64,000 nucleotides of DNA from Liolophura sinensis (lineage: Eukaryota > Mollusca > Polyplacophora > Chitonida > Chitonidae): assembly GCF_032854445.1 (NCBI RefSeq), contig NC_088302.1:48886046-48950045 (forward strand). The letters run 5' to 3'. Shown one piece after another: positions 1-11,500 of the stretch (position 1 is its first letter; the number at the start of each line of letters is the position of its first letter). Position numbers and translations under genes: made by a program. Below the pieces are notes generated by a model. The model did no database searches and had not been told where the DNA came from. It saw nothing but the letters and a program-made list of their open reading frames with translations.

Positions 1-1079
1 TCCTTCCTTTGTTTTAGGATATTTGTCTATTATACAACGTAGAGAATTGTCAAGAACAGGTTAAACTGGCCGAGGCTAATAGCTAAGTATCCGCGCTTTT
101 CCAGTTAGGCTATTAAATACACTCTCGCAGTAAATCCCGCACTTTCACTGTAAAACCCGCACTCTCACTGTAAATGTCGCACTCTCGCTGTAAATTCTGC
201 ACTTTCGCCGATTCAGTTCAATTTATTTGCCATTGGGGTTTTATTCGTGGGGCAACATACGTAGCGAGTCGATTGTTTTAGGGAATGAAGGCTTCTGCTA
301 TACACTTCACAGGCCTAGTCCCAGATGAATTATTTAAATTAACCCCCATTTGTTCGTAGCTCAGATTGGCTGACCTTTTTGAATATTTTAAGCGTGGTAT
401 AGATTTCTTCCGTCCAGTTCACTGCTTGAACTTTCCGATGACGTCTGAGGCGTTGGTATTGAGTTAACAGATGGATTTCCTGATGAACTGACAGTCCTGT
501 ATCTCCATATTAACAAACCGTATAACCGTGGAACTGCAATTCTGGACTGTGTGGATATTTGATTAGCTTTGCTGGCCACGTCGACTTTTATTCAATAACC
601 TGGTCTTATCTTGGAGTTGTTAACTTGTCGAATCTTGCCTTTGGCTTTATTAGTTTAAGGCAAAGGGAATTCTGTGTGGACTCCAGATGCCACATTGATT
701 AACTCCGAGAGAGCCAGGCGATCTTATACAAACACACAGACTGCACACTTTACTCGTTGGGAGATCACTTCGCCGATTTCTACGCGCCACGGTTCCACAT
801 GGCGGATTTCTAGAAGATATCTTTAGTTTACCCAAGGCTAATTCATTTAGTCACAGCTGAATATCGCAGGGCACAGAAAAACACCAGAGGGTACACGGAT
901 ATTCAGAACACTGGGCAGATAGTTTATCCGTCATTAACTCAGAGCAGTGTTTCATGTATACGTATTTTGGTGAAAACAATGTCTATCCTTCAGTCAGGAA
1001 AAATAACAGTATACACCATCCTTTATACGAGTTTCAATGTTAATCGATGAATTCCAGCTATATGTCTGCCTCTGAAATT
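1..1079. other. Gene-free left edge with a 20-bp tandem repeat
   Basis: At 121-210 a 20-bp unit (ACTCTCGCTGTAAATCCCGC-like) is repeated about 4.5 times with a strict 20-base step. The rest shows only short open frames with no recognisable domain; none is supportable as a gene. Confidence 0.6.
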
Positions 1080-1488
1080 CAGACACATTTATATGTCTTT
1101 ACTTGTAGCAATGTATATGACAGACACGTTTATATGTCTTTACTAGCAGCAGTATATATGACAGACACGTATATATCTCTTTACTTGCAGCAGTGTAAAT
1201 GACAGACACGTTTATATCTCTTTACTTGCAGCAGTGTATATGACAGACACGTATATATCTCTTTACTTGTAGCAGTGTATATGACAGACACGTATATATC
1301 TCTTTACTTGCAGCAGTGTATATGACAGACACGTTTATATCTCTTTACTTGCAGCGGTGTATATGACAGACACGTATATATCTCTTTGCTTGCAGCGTGT
1401 ATATGACAGACACGTTTATATCTCTTTACTTGCAGCAGTGTATATGACAGACACGTTTATATCTCTTTACTTGCAGCAGTGTATGTGA
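1080..1488. repeat. 41-bp tandem array, about 10 copies
   Basis: Successive copies of CAGACACGTTTATATCTC start at 1121, 1162, 1203 and 1244, a 41-base step. Units alternate between ACGTTTATAT and ACGTATATAT variants; the first copies are the most diverged. Confidence 0.9.
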
Positions 1489-2042
1489 CAATGTCCCTTG
1501 CACCATTTCCAGATGACATCATTTTATGCACCTTCTCTTATCACAGCACAGGCACTGGCGCGCCCGCCTGAATTCTGCCAAGCCAAGCGTTACTAGTACA
1601 CCCACTGTCCTCATGATTACCGTTACAATCTCCGGCATCAGTAAGACCTTTCCAATACAATCACCATCATCATGGTAACGTTACCAGTGCACTTAACACC
1701 ATTATGAATACGTTACAAGCAAACTCAACATCATCATCATGACATTACCAGTACATTTTCCGGCATCAATATGTCGTTTTCAGTATAACCATCATCATCA
1801 TGATAACGTTACCAGTACATTCACCATCACCATGGTTACGTTACCAGTACGCTCACGATCATCATCATGGCGTTACTAGTACTCTCACGGTCATAATGAC
1901 AACGTTATCAGTACACCCACTGTCACCATGATTACGTTACCAGTTGCCAGACAATGTCCATTGCACCATTTCCAGATGATTTCATTTTGAGTGCACCTTC
2001 CCACAATACAGGCATTGTCGCGCCCGCCTGAATTCCGTCAAA
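1487..2042. repeat. Minisatellite flanked by ~95-bp direct repeats
   Basis: Two related segments, 1487-1580 and 1947-2042, share CACCATTTCCAGATGA and GCGCCCGCCTGAATTC. They bracket an irregular array of about 33-36-base units built from CATCATCATG, ACGTTACCAGTAC and CACTCAC words. Confidence 0.8.
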
Positions 2043-4269
2043 TAATGAATCTTCTCGATAAAGTAAAGAATTGCCTCAGTGTAGCTCCACTGTTTTTTTT
2101 GTACTCACCTTGAACCTAAATTAACAAATTTTGTTCATGATTGTGTCACGAATGGGTGACTTTTTTCATGGGTTATATAAAATGGTCGTATTTCATCACA
2201 AATATCGCTTGTTTCAATGCGTGGCTCACTGTCTATCTGCAATATTCCAGAAAGACCAGATCAGAATTGGGTTTTTAATGTTCGATGCCCAACAGTAAAT
2301 TGTCTGCCTTACTGTAATCTTAGCTCTTTAATCTCGCTAGCTACCTCGTAATTCTTTTGAAAGGTCTTTCGGGTAAGGTCGGATGGGATATAATGTGGGT
2401 TTCCTTATGGACACATTTGGCTGAATCAGTCATTAGTGCTGTTTTACCTTAAGCTACGTACAATGACCATCGAAGACAGTCATGAGTTTTGTTCAGTGTC
2501 ATCGTGGCGAGTGACGAAAATTTCGCACTAATCATCCTCTGGAAGGATTAAGGGAACACTGAATGACGCACTGGGCGCGGTCCAGGAAGCGCTTATAGCA
2601 ATCAGTGATCATTAGACACGGTTCGCTTCCTTGGAGACGAGGGATGAAAGCTCGCTGTGGCAAAGACGTAGAACTGCAAGGCATTTCCAAAGAAAAACGT
2701 CTAGAAGTGTCATGTCGATTTGTCCTTCAAATAAATATTGACATTTAGTAGAATATCAGTCGTTATTTTACCTGCTTAATGTTTTGTGCTATGATGTTTT
2801 TCAAGTTAACAGAACATGGAACTTATTCCACAGAATTGAAACTATGTTATCTGAGATATTTAGATAAATGTTGGTGTTTCACGATAGACGTATAAATGTA
2901 AATGCAAACTTCACTTGTCCGCAGACGGCCAGCTTCATTGATGTTGGAAACGGGAGTATACTGCCAGTCTTTGGCAATAACTGACGAATGTTTCCTCATG
3001 TGAGACACTCTTGCCGATTAGCACTTAAACGTCCGAGAGCTGTCAAACGCTTAATGCCACAAGGCCCAGAAAACAATAGAAGCAAGGCAAAATCGTAACT
3101 TTCGATGTTTCAGGGCTTGGATTGAACCAGCGCACCATGTATCTGATCGATTAATCACCCTGCCCTTATATCTGACAACGTACCCAGTGGTAAGTGCGTG
3201 ATGCTACTCTTTAACTGTCCGGTATGCTGAACGCATACCTCAATAAGTGCTAAAGACGCCAAGTGAAATAAACTATGGTTGTTGTTAATTGCTGTTGTCC
3301 TCAGTAGCTCGTCACCGAAAGGGCAACACATATAGGTAATGTCATAAATCATAGAGTAGCCTCCTGTCATGATACTGTTATCGCTCTATGGCTCAGACAG
3401 GATGCGTACATCGTATTGTAGATGGTTACCTGTGATAAGTACGTTGTGAACACACTACCAACGCTTCCGTGCACACCGCTGTGTATCCCAGCTTTAGCCC
3501 ATCACCAAAGCTGTGCACAGCATTAAAATCGCCTATCGCCATCGATCGCTTCCAATGTGAATCGGTTAGTACGAGCCGTGCAACATGCTGGATAAATAAA
3601 TAGTGAGAAGACTATAGTGTTGTCCGTAGCTATGCTGTGGATATAAACACACAGTCTGTCACCAAGCAGATGATGTAGGCCGACAGGCTCTGAGATGCAG
3701 CAAAGTTCCAAGTGAGCGTTACTCTTGAGTTAACGGCGTGAAATACTGGTTTTTCCTTTGGTGACAGCTCGCAGTAAGTAAAGTGAAATGGTTTGAATTT
3801 GATAAGTGGTCGGTTGTAAGGTGGTGTTGTGTTTCCGTTGATCACTTTTGGTACGCATCATTTGTGATCCTGCGTCTAGTAGGGCAGCTCTAGTTTTCGC
3901 TACACTTGTGTTGTCTTAGTGACCATCTTCAAGGGCTTTTCCACTCGTGCTTTTTTTGTTGTTGTTTTCTTGGTGGGAACTGTCAAGTCCTTCCAGCCAG
4001 GAAGGACACTAACAGAAAAAAATAAAGCATCCATTTCAGTGGATGAGCTGTATTTGTAAATTGGACCCGACCAATTGAATCAATACAATTGACAGTTTGT
4101 AAGAGCTGGTGTCACTCTTCACGAGGAATTCCTTATATGAAGAACAAGATGTCAATATAAGTTGCTGAGGTCGAACCCATATTTGAACTAATATGCGTTA
4201 TCTTGCGGACATCCTCGGGGTCAGGTCCTTTGCATTGTTTTTGTGATAGAGTTGACTGAATGTGATGAC
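2043..4269. other. Gene-free stretch
   Basis: I see no supportable gene, SINE or tandem array. Open frames here are under 75 codons and unlike any protein I know. Confidence 0.5.
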
Positions 4270-4485
4270 AACACAGTATTGACAGTAATTATAGACCCGT
4301 GACATCTAATACATTGTTATATTGTTTTACGTTTTATTTATATAATTCTGCTTAATATGTTATTAAAAAACCCTAACCGAGGTAGAATGACCAAAGATCG
4401 TATTTCAGTTGTTACGTATGACCATTTTCCAACTATAACACTGTCGTAGCTGCTCTGGCTTTACTATCTATGCCGTAAGTCTCTT
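4270..4485 (+). repeat. Partial copy of the ~510-bp dispersed repeat
   Basis: Shares the order of words with the ends of the copies at 15361-15872 and 22302-22806: TTGACAGTAATT-like start, GTGACATCTAATA, AATTCTGCTTA, TACGTATGACCATTTTCCAA and CTGCTCTGGCTTTACT. It is more diverged than those two. Confidence 0.6.
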
Positions 4486-4916
4486 ATTGCATTATTGGTG
4501 GTATTCTCAAGTCCTGTTACTTCTGCATTGATTTTATGTTTGTCGCTTACAACATTTCAGCAGAATGTCATTTTCAACGCACTTGCCCCTATCACAATGC
4601 ATGCAGGTTAACAGTCAGTTATAAGGATACCCAACGCATCACATATAGTGTATTATTCCTAGGCCAATGAAGTGGTCTTCTCATCCGCAGGGATTTTAGG
4701 CCCGTGTGAGAATGGTGTCAGCCGCGGTTTTCTACATCCTACCGCTAACTTAATCACATTCCTTCAGTTTAATTAATACAAACCAGCTAATTAATTAACT
4801 AGCTTTGCATAATGCATACTGTACGCCAAATGTTATTCTAGCGTCTTTTTAGTCGAAGCCCAGTCAGGTTTAATGGTAATTAATGGGTGAAATGTTCCTC
4901 CATCATTATTTCTATT

Positions 4917-5139
4917 AATTTATTTATCTGCTTTGCCTTATACGCCGTACTTAAGAATTTTTATATCATACGACGGTGGGAGGAAATTCACGACCGTCCG
5001 CAGGTTGCTGGAAGACCATCTCACATAGAAGTGGAAGATACCATGGGCTGGACTTGAACTCAGAACCACCGCATTGGTGAGAGGCTCCAGAGACATTGGG
5101 CCTCAATGGCACGCTAACCTGCTCGGCCACGGAGGTTCC
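4917..5139 (-). mobile_element. tRNA-derived SINE, full length, diverged
   Basis: The forward strand starts with the tail (TTTATTTATC), then ATACGCCGTAC, CATACGACGGTGGGAGGAAA, CGTCCGCAGGTTGCTGGAAG and the head complement GCTCGGCCACGGAGG. The body lacks the usual CCGGGCAGAGCCCGG block. Confidence 0.8.
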
Positions 5140-5168
5140 CTAGCTTCCAGTGCTTCTAATACTGTAGG

Positions 5169-5326
5169 GACCTCTGTGGCTCAGTCGGTTAAAGCGCTAG
5201 CGCAGCGTAATGACCCAGGAGTGTCTCACCAATGCGGTCGCTGTGAGCTCAAGTCCAGCTCATGCTGGCTTCCTCTCCGGCCGTACGCGAGAACGTCTGC
5301 CAACACCAATCAAATAAATAAATAAA
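5169..5326 (+). mobile_element. Short SINE variant with target-site duplication
   Basis: The head (CTCTGTGGCTCAGTCGGTTA) and middle (CACCAATGCGGTCGCTGTGA) are intact. From GAACGTCTGCCAAC it jumps straight to ACCAATCAAATAAATAAATA, missing about 115 bases of body. TCTAATACTGTAGG occurs on both sides (5155-5168 and 5327-5340), a perfect 14-base target-site duplication. Confidence 0.92.
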
Positions 5327-5340
5327 TCTAATACTGTAGG

Positions 5341-8311
5341 TGTGTCGACAGTAAAGTGATAAGCTTTTCTGGGGAACCCTTTAATAGCATGTAAATTCGG
5401 TGTTTTCGCTTTAGAAGCCTTTTTACAGCCGAAAAGAATTTGTTTTCAATAATGAATTTTGCTGTCTTCATGTCAATGTTATACAAGGATGAACAATATT
5501 TATTCAGACAAACACCAACTATTCTGTTGTGTCCTGGGATCAGTTCCACGTCACTGAGGTACTGCAGATGACGTGTTTCCTGTGACATGTATTCCACCAC
5601 AGTGCATATGACAAGAAAGGTTTATGTCTTCTTTTTCCATAGGGTTCACATTGCACGACATCAGCATTCAGTGTATTAAATATTAAGTAACAAAATAGCT
5701 AATACCAAAACTACATAAATAGCAAATTCCGTTATATGACAGTTCGCGTGTGTAAGCACTATGGCCTGATTGACCACTGGAGCTATGTTATCAAAAACTG
5801 AAAATGCGACACTTATAAGCGACGTTGGTGAACCCATCACTTGAATCTCAACTGACAAAACTGTGTGTATTCAGTTACCGGGTCAGAGTTCGTTGCTTTG
5901 TCTCGCAGCTTCCGGCTATCCAACATGTACAGTCCGCGTTCTGATTTAACGTGACCATTCTTGTAGTTATACGTCATATTCACCTTCCATTCTTCATGTA
6001 TTGTGGCGCGCTGGTGTATGTATTGATATCTCCCCAAGTGCGTGGGATCGGCTGTTTACATGATTCAGTGCACAAACCAGCAGACGTTGGAGTAAAGAGG
6101 TCACAGTGGTGATAGTAGATACTTCTGTTAATACGTAAGCGTAAAGGAGGCTCGATCAAAAGTTCTCGGTGTTCTCCAACTTCTGTGGCAACCTCACATC
6201 ACATACATTACAGGACACCTGATGAGCGTCCGCTATGCTGGTATAAGCGTACAGATATATACAGGCGTTACAGTTTATTATAAGTTACTTCTTTGTTAAA
6301 GTCTTATTCACAGGTCAAAGTTATTAGGAGACGGTATTAGCGACAGCCCTATAATAAATTTGTATCCTTTGGCGTGACGGCTACTTTGTACATTTTTTCA
6401 TTCGAATTGCTTGACTGATTGATGTTTATCGATCAATCAAAGTTGTTAGTCAAAGTGATATAACAAAACATCTTTGGATGTTTGATTTAGTGAGTGGAGA
6501 CTTACAAGCCTGACGGAAAACATATTTGATGTATAGTTTGATTTTCAAAATGCATTTCAATCATGAAGTATCCTAGGGAACTGATGACCAAGTACTGATG
6601 GCCACAGTTGCATCATAACCACACAGTAACATTATATTTCCCTATAACAGTATAAGGATGCAATAGTGATGTTCAAACATTCCATTGTCCCGGGCGATGT
6701 TGATCAAGACATAACTTTGCAAATTGTTTCAGAATTTGCGCGCAACATCTGTTAACCTTTTTTTAATGCAATGCTAATATGTTTATGTCATATAATGTTA
6801 AATTAGTGTAACACACTGACGTTAAAATTAGATTAAAATGTTTTTAATAAAATTTATTAATTTATTGGAATTAGATTAAGCATGTAGGGTATGTTTAAAT
6901 TAGCCCAGGCTATTCTGTCCCATTAATCTGGCTTCTATAAATAGTGGTATACTTGCTTTTCAAACTTGTTATGACATACGTGAAGCGGTTTGTAGAGAAT
7001 TCACTGATGGCTAGCTCATTGTCGTCATATAGGCACGGCCAGACGTCACCTGAACGATGTAATTTCCCAACAGTGTCCGAGCAAATAGCCATCTTCCTCA
7101 CACAAACCCGTGTAATTTGTGGATGTATGCTCTGTGGATAAAACCATGAGCTTGGTCATTAAAACAAATCACATCTACTTGTAGCCCTAAGGAATCATGG
7201 GTCACCACTTAATCCTAAGAATAACCGATACATGTACAATGTTGCTTTCACTGAAATGAAACTGTGTACAATGACCATGATGATTAGTTCTATAGAATGG
7301 ATCACACTGTGTCTCTCGATCATCAGTGGATTGAACAACACGAAAAGAACTGCCCAAATCACAGATCAGGCGGACTGCAGGTGAAGCAATATCTAAAAGA
7401 CCAGTGCCCAAAGACCAGTGCCCAAAGACCAGTGCTTAAAGACAAGTGCCCAAAGACCAGTTTCCCTAATAAAATTAAAATCACAATCTTTAAAACAATG
7501 TATATATCATTTAAGCAGAATATTATTCTGCAAATAGACTTACATGTGTCATATGCGATTCGTCAGCCAAGATAGGAGTTCGTGTGTGTGTAATATGGTA
7601 TTTATCATGCTTTATACACATTATTGCTGTATGGTCACATGCCTCAAGGCAGACCAGTTGTCACCATGTTTCAACACTTTTTTATATACACGTCATATAC
7701 CGCGTGTGTATGACACTCGTTAGCATATACAGGGCATCTGAAATACATAAAGTCTAGTTCAGTGATGATCAAATACAAGGCAGATCAAATAAACAGTGAT
7801 ATATTCTGCCTATAGCTCCGTTCGGCTACAACGTTTTGACATCTAGGGTTAAGGATTGTCTTTTTTCTGAAAATTGAGTTCACGTCAGACTTCTTGTTAA
7901 GCGTTGTGTTGGAAATTGGGTTGGGATTTTTCGGCAAGGCGTTTCCATTGCGGATTAAGATTGATGAGTAAATATCTGTAGATGAGCCAGTCAAACCATT
8001 AATAGAATCCTGTTTTGTGTACAATTCACTAAAAACAAAAAACATCCCAAAATGATTCCAACTGTCTTGACGTATCGAGTCTTGGCGCCGGTTAACATAC
8101 TGGCTATTAAGAGATACTATGGCAGGTAAAGTGATATTTTGATCATTGCACACCCCTAATGTCAAATTGCTTTACCGCTTCATCTATTTCACTAAGGCTA
8201 CTTTATCTATATTACCTCCACATTGTTGTTGTTTGGATTCTGTGAGTTACGTTGCTTGGAGCTTCTTTGATTGTGAACATTTTTCTTTATCTGATAGAAC
8301 GGTTGATTAAA
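5341..8311. other. Gene-free stretch upstream of amine oxidase gene 1
   Basis: Apart from a small array (7394-7465) I see no repeat family or coding exon. A 126-codon reverse frame at 7785-8165 has no recognisable domain and low complexity in places. A 5' non-coding exon of gene 1 may lie here but cannot be located from sequence alone. Confidence 0.5.
7394..7465. repeat. 14-bp tandem array, about 5 copies
   Basis: The unit is AAAGACCAGTGCCC, with small changes (GTGCTT, GACAAG, GTTTCCC). Confidence 0.85.
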
Positions 8312-8430
8312 AGTCTGAGTTGTATAGTTTTGTACCGAAAATGTCTGAGTGGTATAGCTTTGTACCGAAATATCTGAGTGGTATAGTTTTGTACTTAAAA
8401 TGTCTGAGTTACAAGGTTTAGTACTTAATG
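8312..8430. repeat. 30-bp tandem array just upstream of gene 1
   Basis: Four copies of GTCTGAGTGGTATAGTTTTG with a TACCGAAAAT or TACTTAAAAT end start at 8313, 8343, 8372 and 8402. The array ends about 95 bases before the ATG of amine oxidase gene 1, inside the presumed leader intron or promoter. Confidence 0.85.
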
Positions 8431-8524
8431 GTATATCTTATTTCAATGTTATGTCTTTGCAGAAATAATGCACCACTGCTACTAGAGGGTTTAGCTTTCT
8501 CAGAGTGACCGCCTAAAGTGCAAG

Positions 8525-11500
8525 ATGACGGAACAAATGGAACAAGATTCCCCGATCGAGAAACGGCGAGACAACACTGTGTTCTTACTGATCGTGATCA
8601 TGTTTCTGATCGTGGGAATGGTGGTGCTTTGGGTGGTGAAGGATAGCGAGATCTACCGTACCACAGTTCCCGTGTGTACATCAGAACACGTCACAATAGA
8701 CCTTACCGAACCCAATATACCGTCCATTTTCTCCGATCTTACCCAAAAAGAGATAGACAACGCCATACAGCAACTAGAAGAACATACAGATTTAAATCTC
8801 CAAAGCGGACCTAACGTCAGCATTCAGTCCACATACGTATTCACAATCGAGGTGCTCTTGCCGAAAAAGCCGGAAGCTTTGAAATTCTTGGACGACTATA
8901 AACACAAACCTGGGCGGTTTGCCAAAGCCGTGGTGTTCCGAGGAAATCTGGCCGAACCCAAAGTGGAGGAGTACGTCATTGGCCCTTTGCAGAATAACTC
9001 CAACGATTCTTCACCAGTGATCGTTACTTTGACAAAAACCATCCCTTTTGCTTTTAGACCGTTATCCAGCGTGGAATTACTGGCAATGGAGAAGGTGATA
9101 CTACCTCTTATCGATTTAAAAGCAGAAAATGTTCTTCTTGAAAGTTTCGGCGCAAAATTCATCAATTGCAGCAAAAGATGTCTCTCGTATTACTATTCAC
9201 CAGTGTCTACCTCAAACTATGATAAACTAACTCGCAACATTTGGCTGCATGTCACACATTTTATTGAGTACCATTCCCTGCATCCTCTCGAATTCCACCT
9301 TCTTGTCAATTTGGACGGTACGAATCCCCAAAATTACCGGATTGTCCAAGTGTCCTATAACGCACAGACTTTCAATTCACTTGAGGACTTTGTTGCAAAA
9401 TTCGAGAAAGGAATGTTACAGAAAATACATATTCAGTTCCCTGAGGTCAATGAGGATTTATACTCCAGCTTGAACCTTCGAGGGGTTCCATTTCCCAAAG
9501 AACCCTCTCGTCGGCCATTTCAACTCGAGCCGGATGGGAAACGGTACAAGATCAGTGGACAGAAGGTTCATTTTATGGAATGGATATACCACTACAGAAT
9601 GTCAACAACGAATGGGCCAATGTTGTTTGACGTGAGATTTAAACAAAACAGAATTGCGTATGAGATAAGCTTGCAGGAAATAGCTGCCTTGACAATCGGC
9701 AAAATACCTTTGCAACAGAACAATAACTTTGAAACGAGTTCTGGGATACTGGGCACGGCCTCCCGAGGGCTTGTCCCCGGTGCAGACTGCCCTGAACACG
9801 CTACGTTTTTACCGGCTCGGCATCTTGTCGCCGGATCGAGATCGTCCACGGTGTTTCAGAACGCTTTGTGTCTGTTTGAACAGGAGACTGGCAAACCGCT
9901 TCGAAGACACCATTCATTCTCTAAGATGGCTGGTAAATTTTACGGAGGCATGTCAGATGATGTCCTGGTGATGCGGACAATCTTAGCTGTAGCGAACTAC
10001 GACTATGTCATCGATTTTGTTTTTCATCTCAACGGAGTGTTAGAAGTTAAATTTGTTCACACAGGGTTTGTGTTGGCAAGATACAACTTCAACGGGAATA
10101 CGTATTCCGGTTTTCAGATTCAAGACAAGATTGCAAGTGACATTCAGTATCATAGTTTAAATTTTAAAATAGATCTAGATATACGTGGGAGGAAGAACTC
10201 CTTTTCAACCATTGAGCCTGAGAGTTTATCCAGCGATACCCCTGGGCTTAACGCTTCCAAAGAGGACAGGTTTACCACAGTTATCAAAATATCTGAACAA
10301 CAGGCCAAGTATGGTTTCAGAGACGAGATGCCAAAGTATCTTTTATTTTACAATGAGAACGAAAAAAACAAGTATGGTTATCCGAGAGCTTATAGACTCC
10401 ATTTATCTGAAACTGATAAAGCCAGCGTTCCTAAAACAATCGGAAACAAAAATTCTGTGTCTTGGCTCAGTTACAGACTTGCGGTCACCAAATACAAGAG
10501 AGCCGAGAGTCGCAGTAGTTCTCCATATTCAGCCTGGGATGCTGTAAAACCTTCAGTCAACTTTGTGTCTTTCGTTAACGACGATGACAACATTAAAAAT
10601 GAAGTACGTTTTGCAGTAAATATATATTAATAAGACATTTAATGATGAGTTGGGCGTATTTAAACAGTGATGCACTGCCATGCAGCACTGTTTGAAATAT
10701 GACTTCTTCGAAAACGACCTACATCTATCTCAACGTTTTGTTTGTTTACATGGAATTTAACGTCGTTTTCAACATAATTTCCGTGATATATCGAGGGTGA
10801 CTGCTTATACACGAAGCAAGCCAGTACCAGTACTAGAGTATTTATAATGGTGCCTCATTTAAAAGTCATGCCAAAGACACAAGATATAACACCTACGCAA
10901 TAAGTGCATAAGATGACGGAGAAAATGCCGATATTAGCACAGACATTTAAAATGCCGCCTCATTGGAACGCCATGCCGAAGACACCAGATATGACACCCA
11001 CGCTATCAGTGCATGTTAAGCCTTTGTCTTTATGATAACGGCAGAAGTGCCCGGATTGCCAGATTTAGCACTCTTTATGTTTGACCACACTCAGGATTGA
11101 ATTCGGCTCTCCTGTTTATGACACAAAGCCTCACAACTTTTAGTAAAGATCTATTTCTAGATGAAAAATAAATACAAAATCGGTTAAAATATATTTTGAA
11201 AATTAAATCTGTATTTTGAGAATCACTTAATCTGAGCAATTGCTATTTTGTCATAAACAACTTAACGGCACCAGTCTTCCGGAAATAAGTGGTGCTAAAA
11301 AGTGTGGTGAAGAGGAGAATATCGATTCATTGTGGAAAGAAATTCTATACTCAGCATCAATTTGTCACTAGTATTTACATGTTGGTTTGCCCTTTTCGCA
11401 ACCAGTAAAAATTCGAAACTGTAATCAGTTTAGGCCGCAGGGGCTGTCATCCGGTTTATGTCGGCCGTTTTTTCGCCAGTTTCTTGCTCAAAGTAAACTT

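Noticed and set aside
388..835. Two reverse-strand frames of about 60 codons at the left edge
   Set aside because: Short, without recognisable domain, splice context or repeat homology in the window.
5164..5250. tRNA gene suggested by CTCTGTGGCTCAGTCGGTTA
   Set aside because: It continues into SINE body and is flanked by a duplication; no acceptor stem or complete cloverleaf. The same holds for all other copies of this head.
7785..8165. 126-codon reverse-strand open frame upstream of gene 1
   Set aside because: No recognisable domain, no codon or splice support, and no similarity to anything else in the window.
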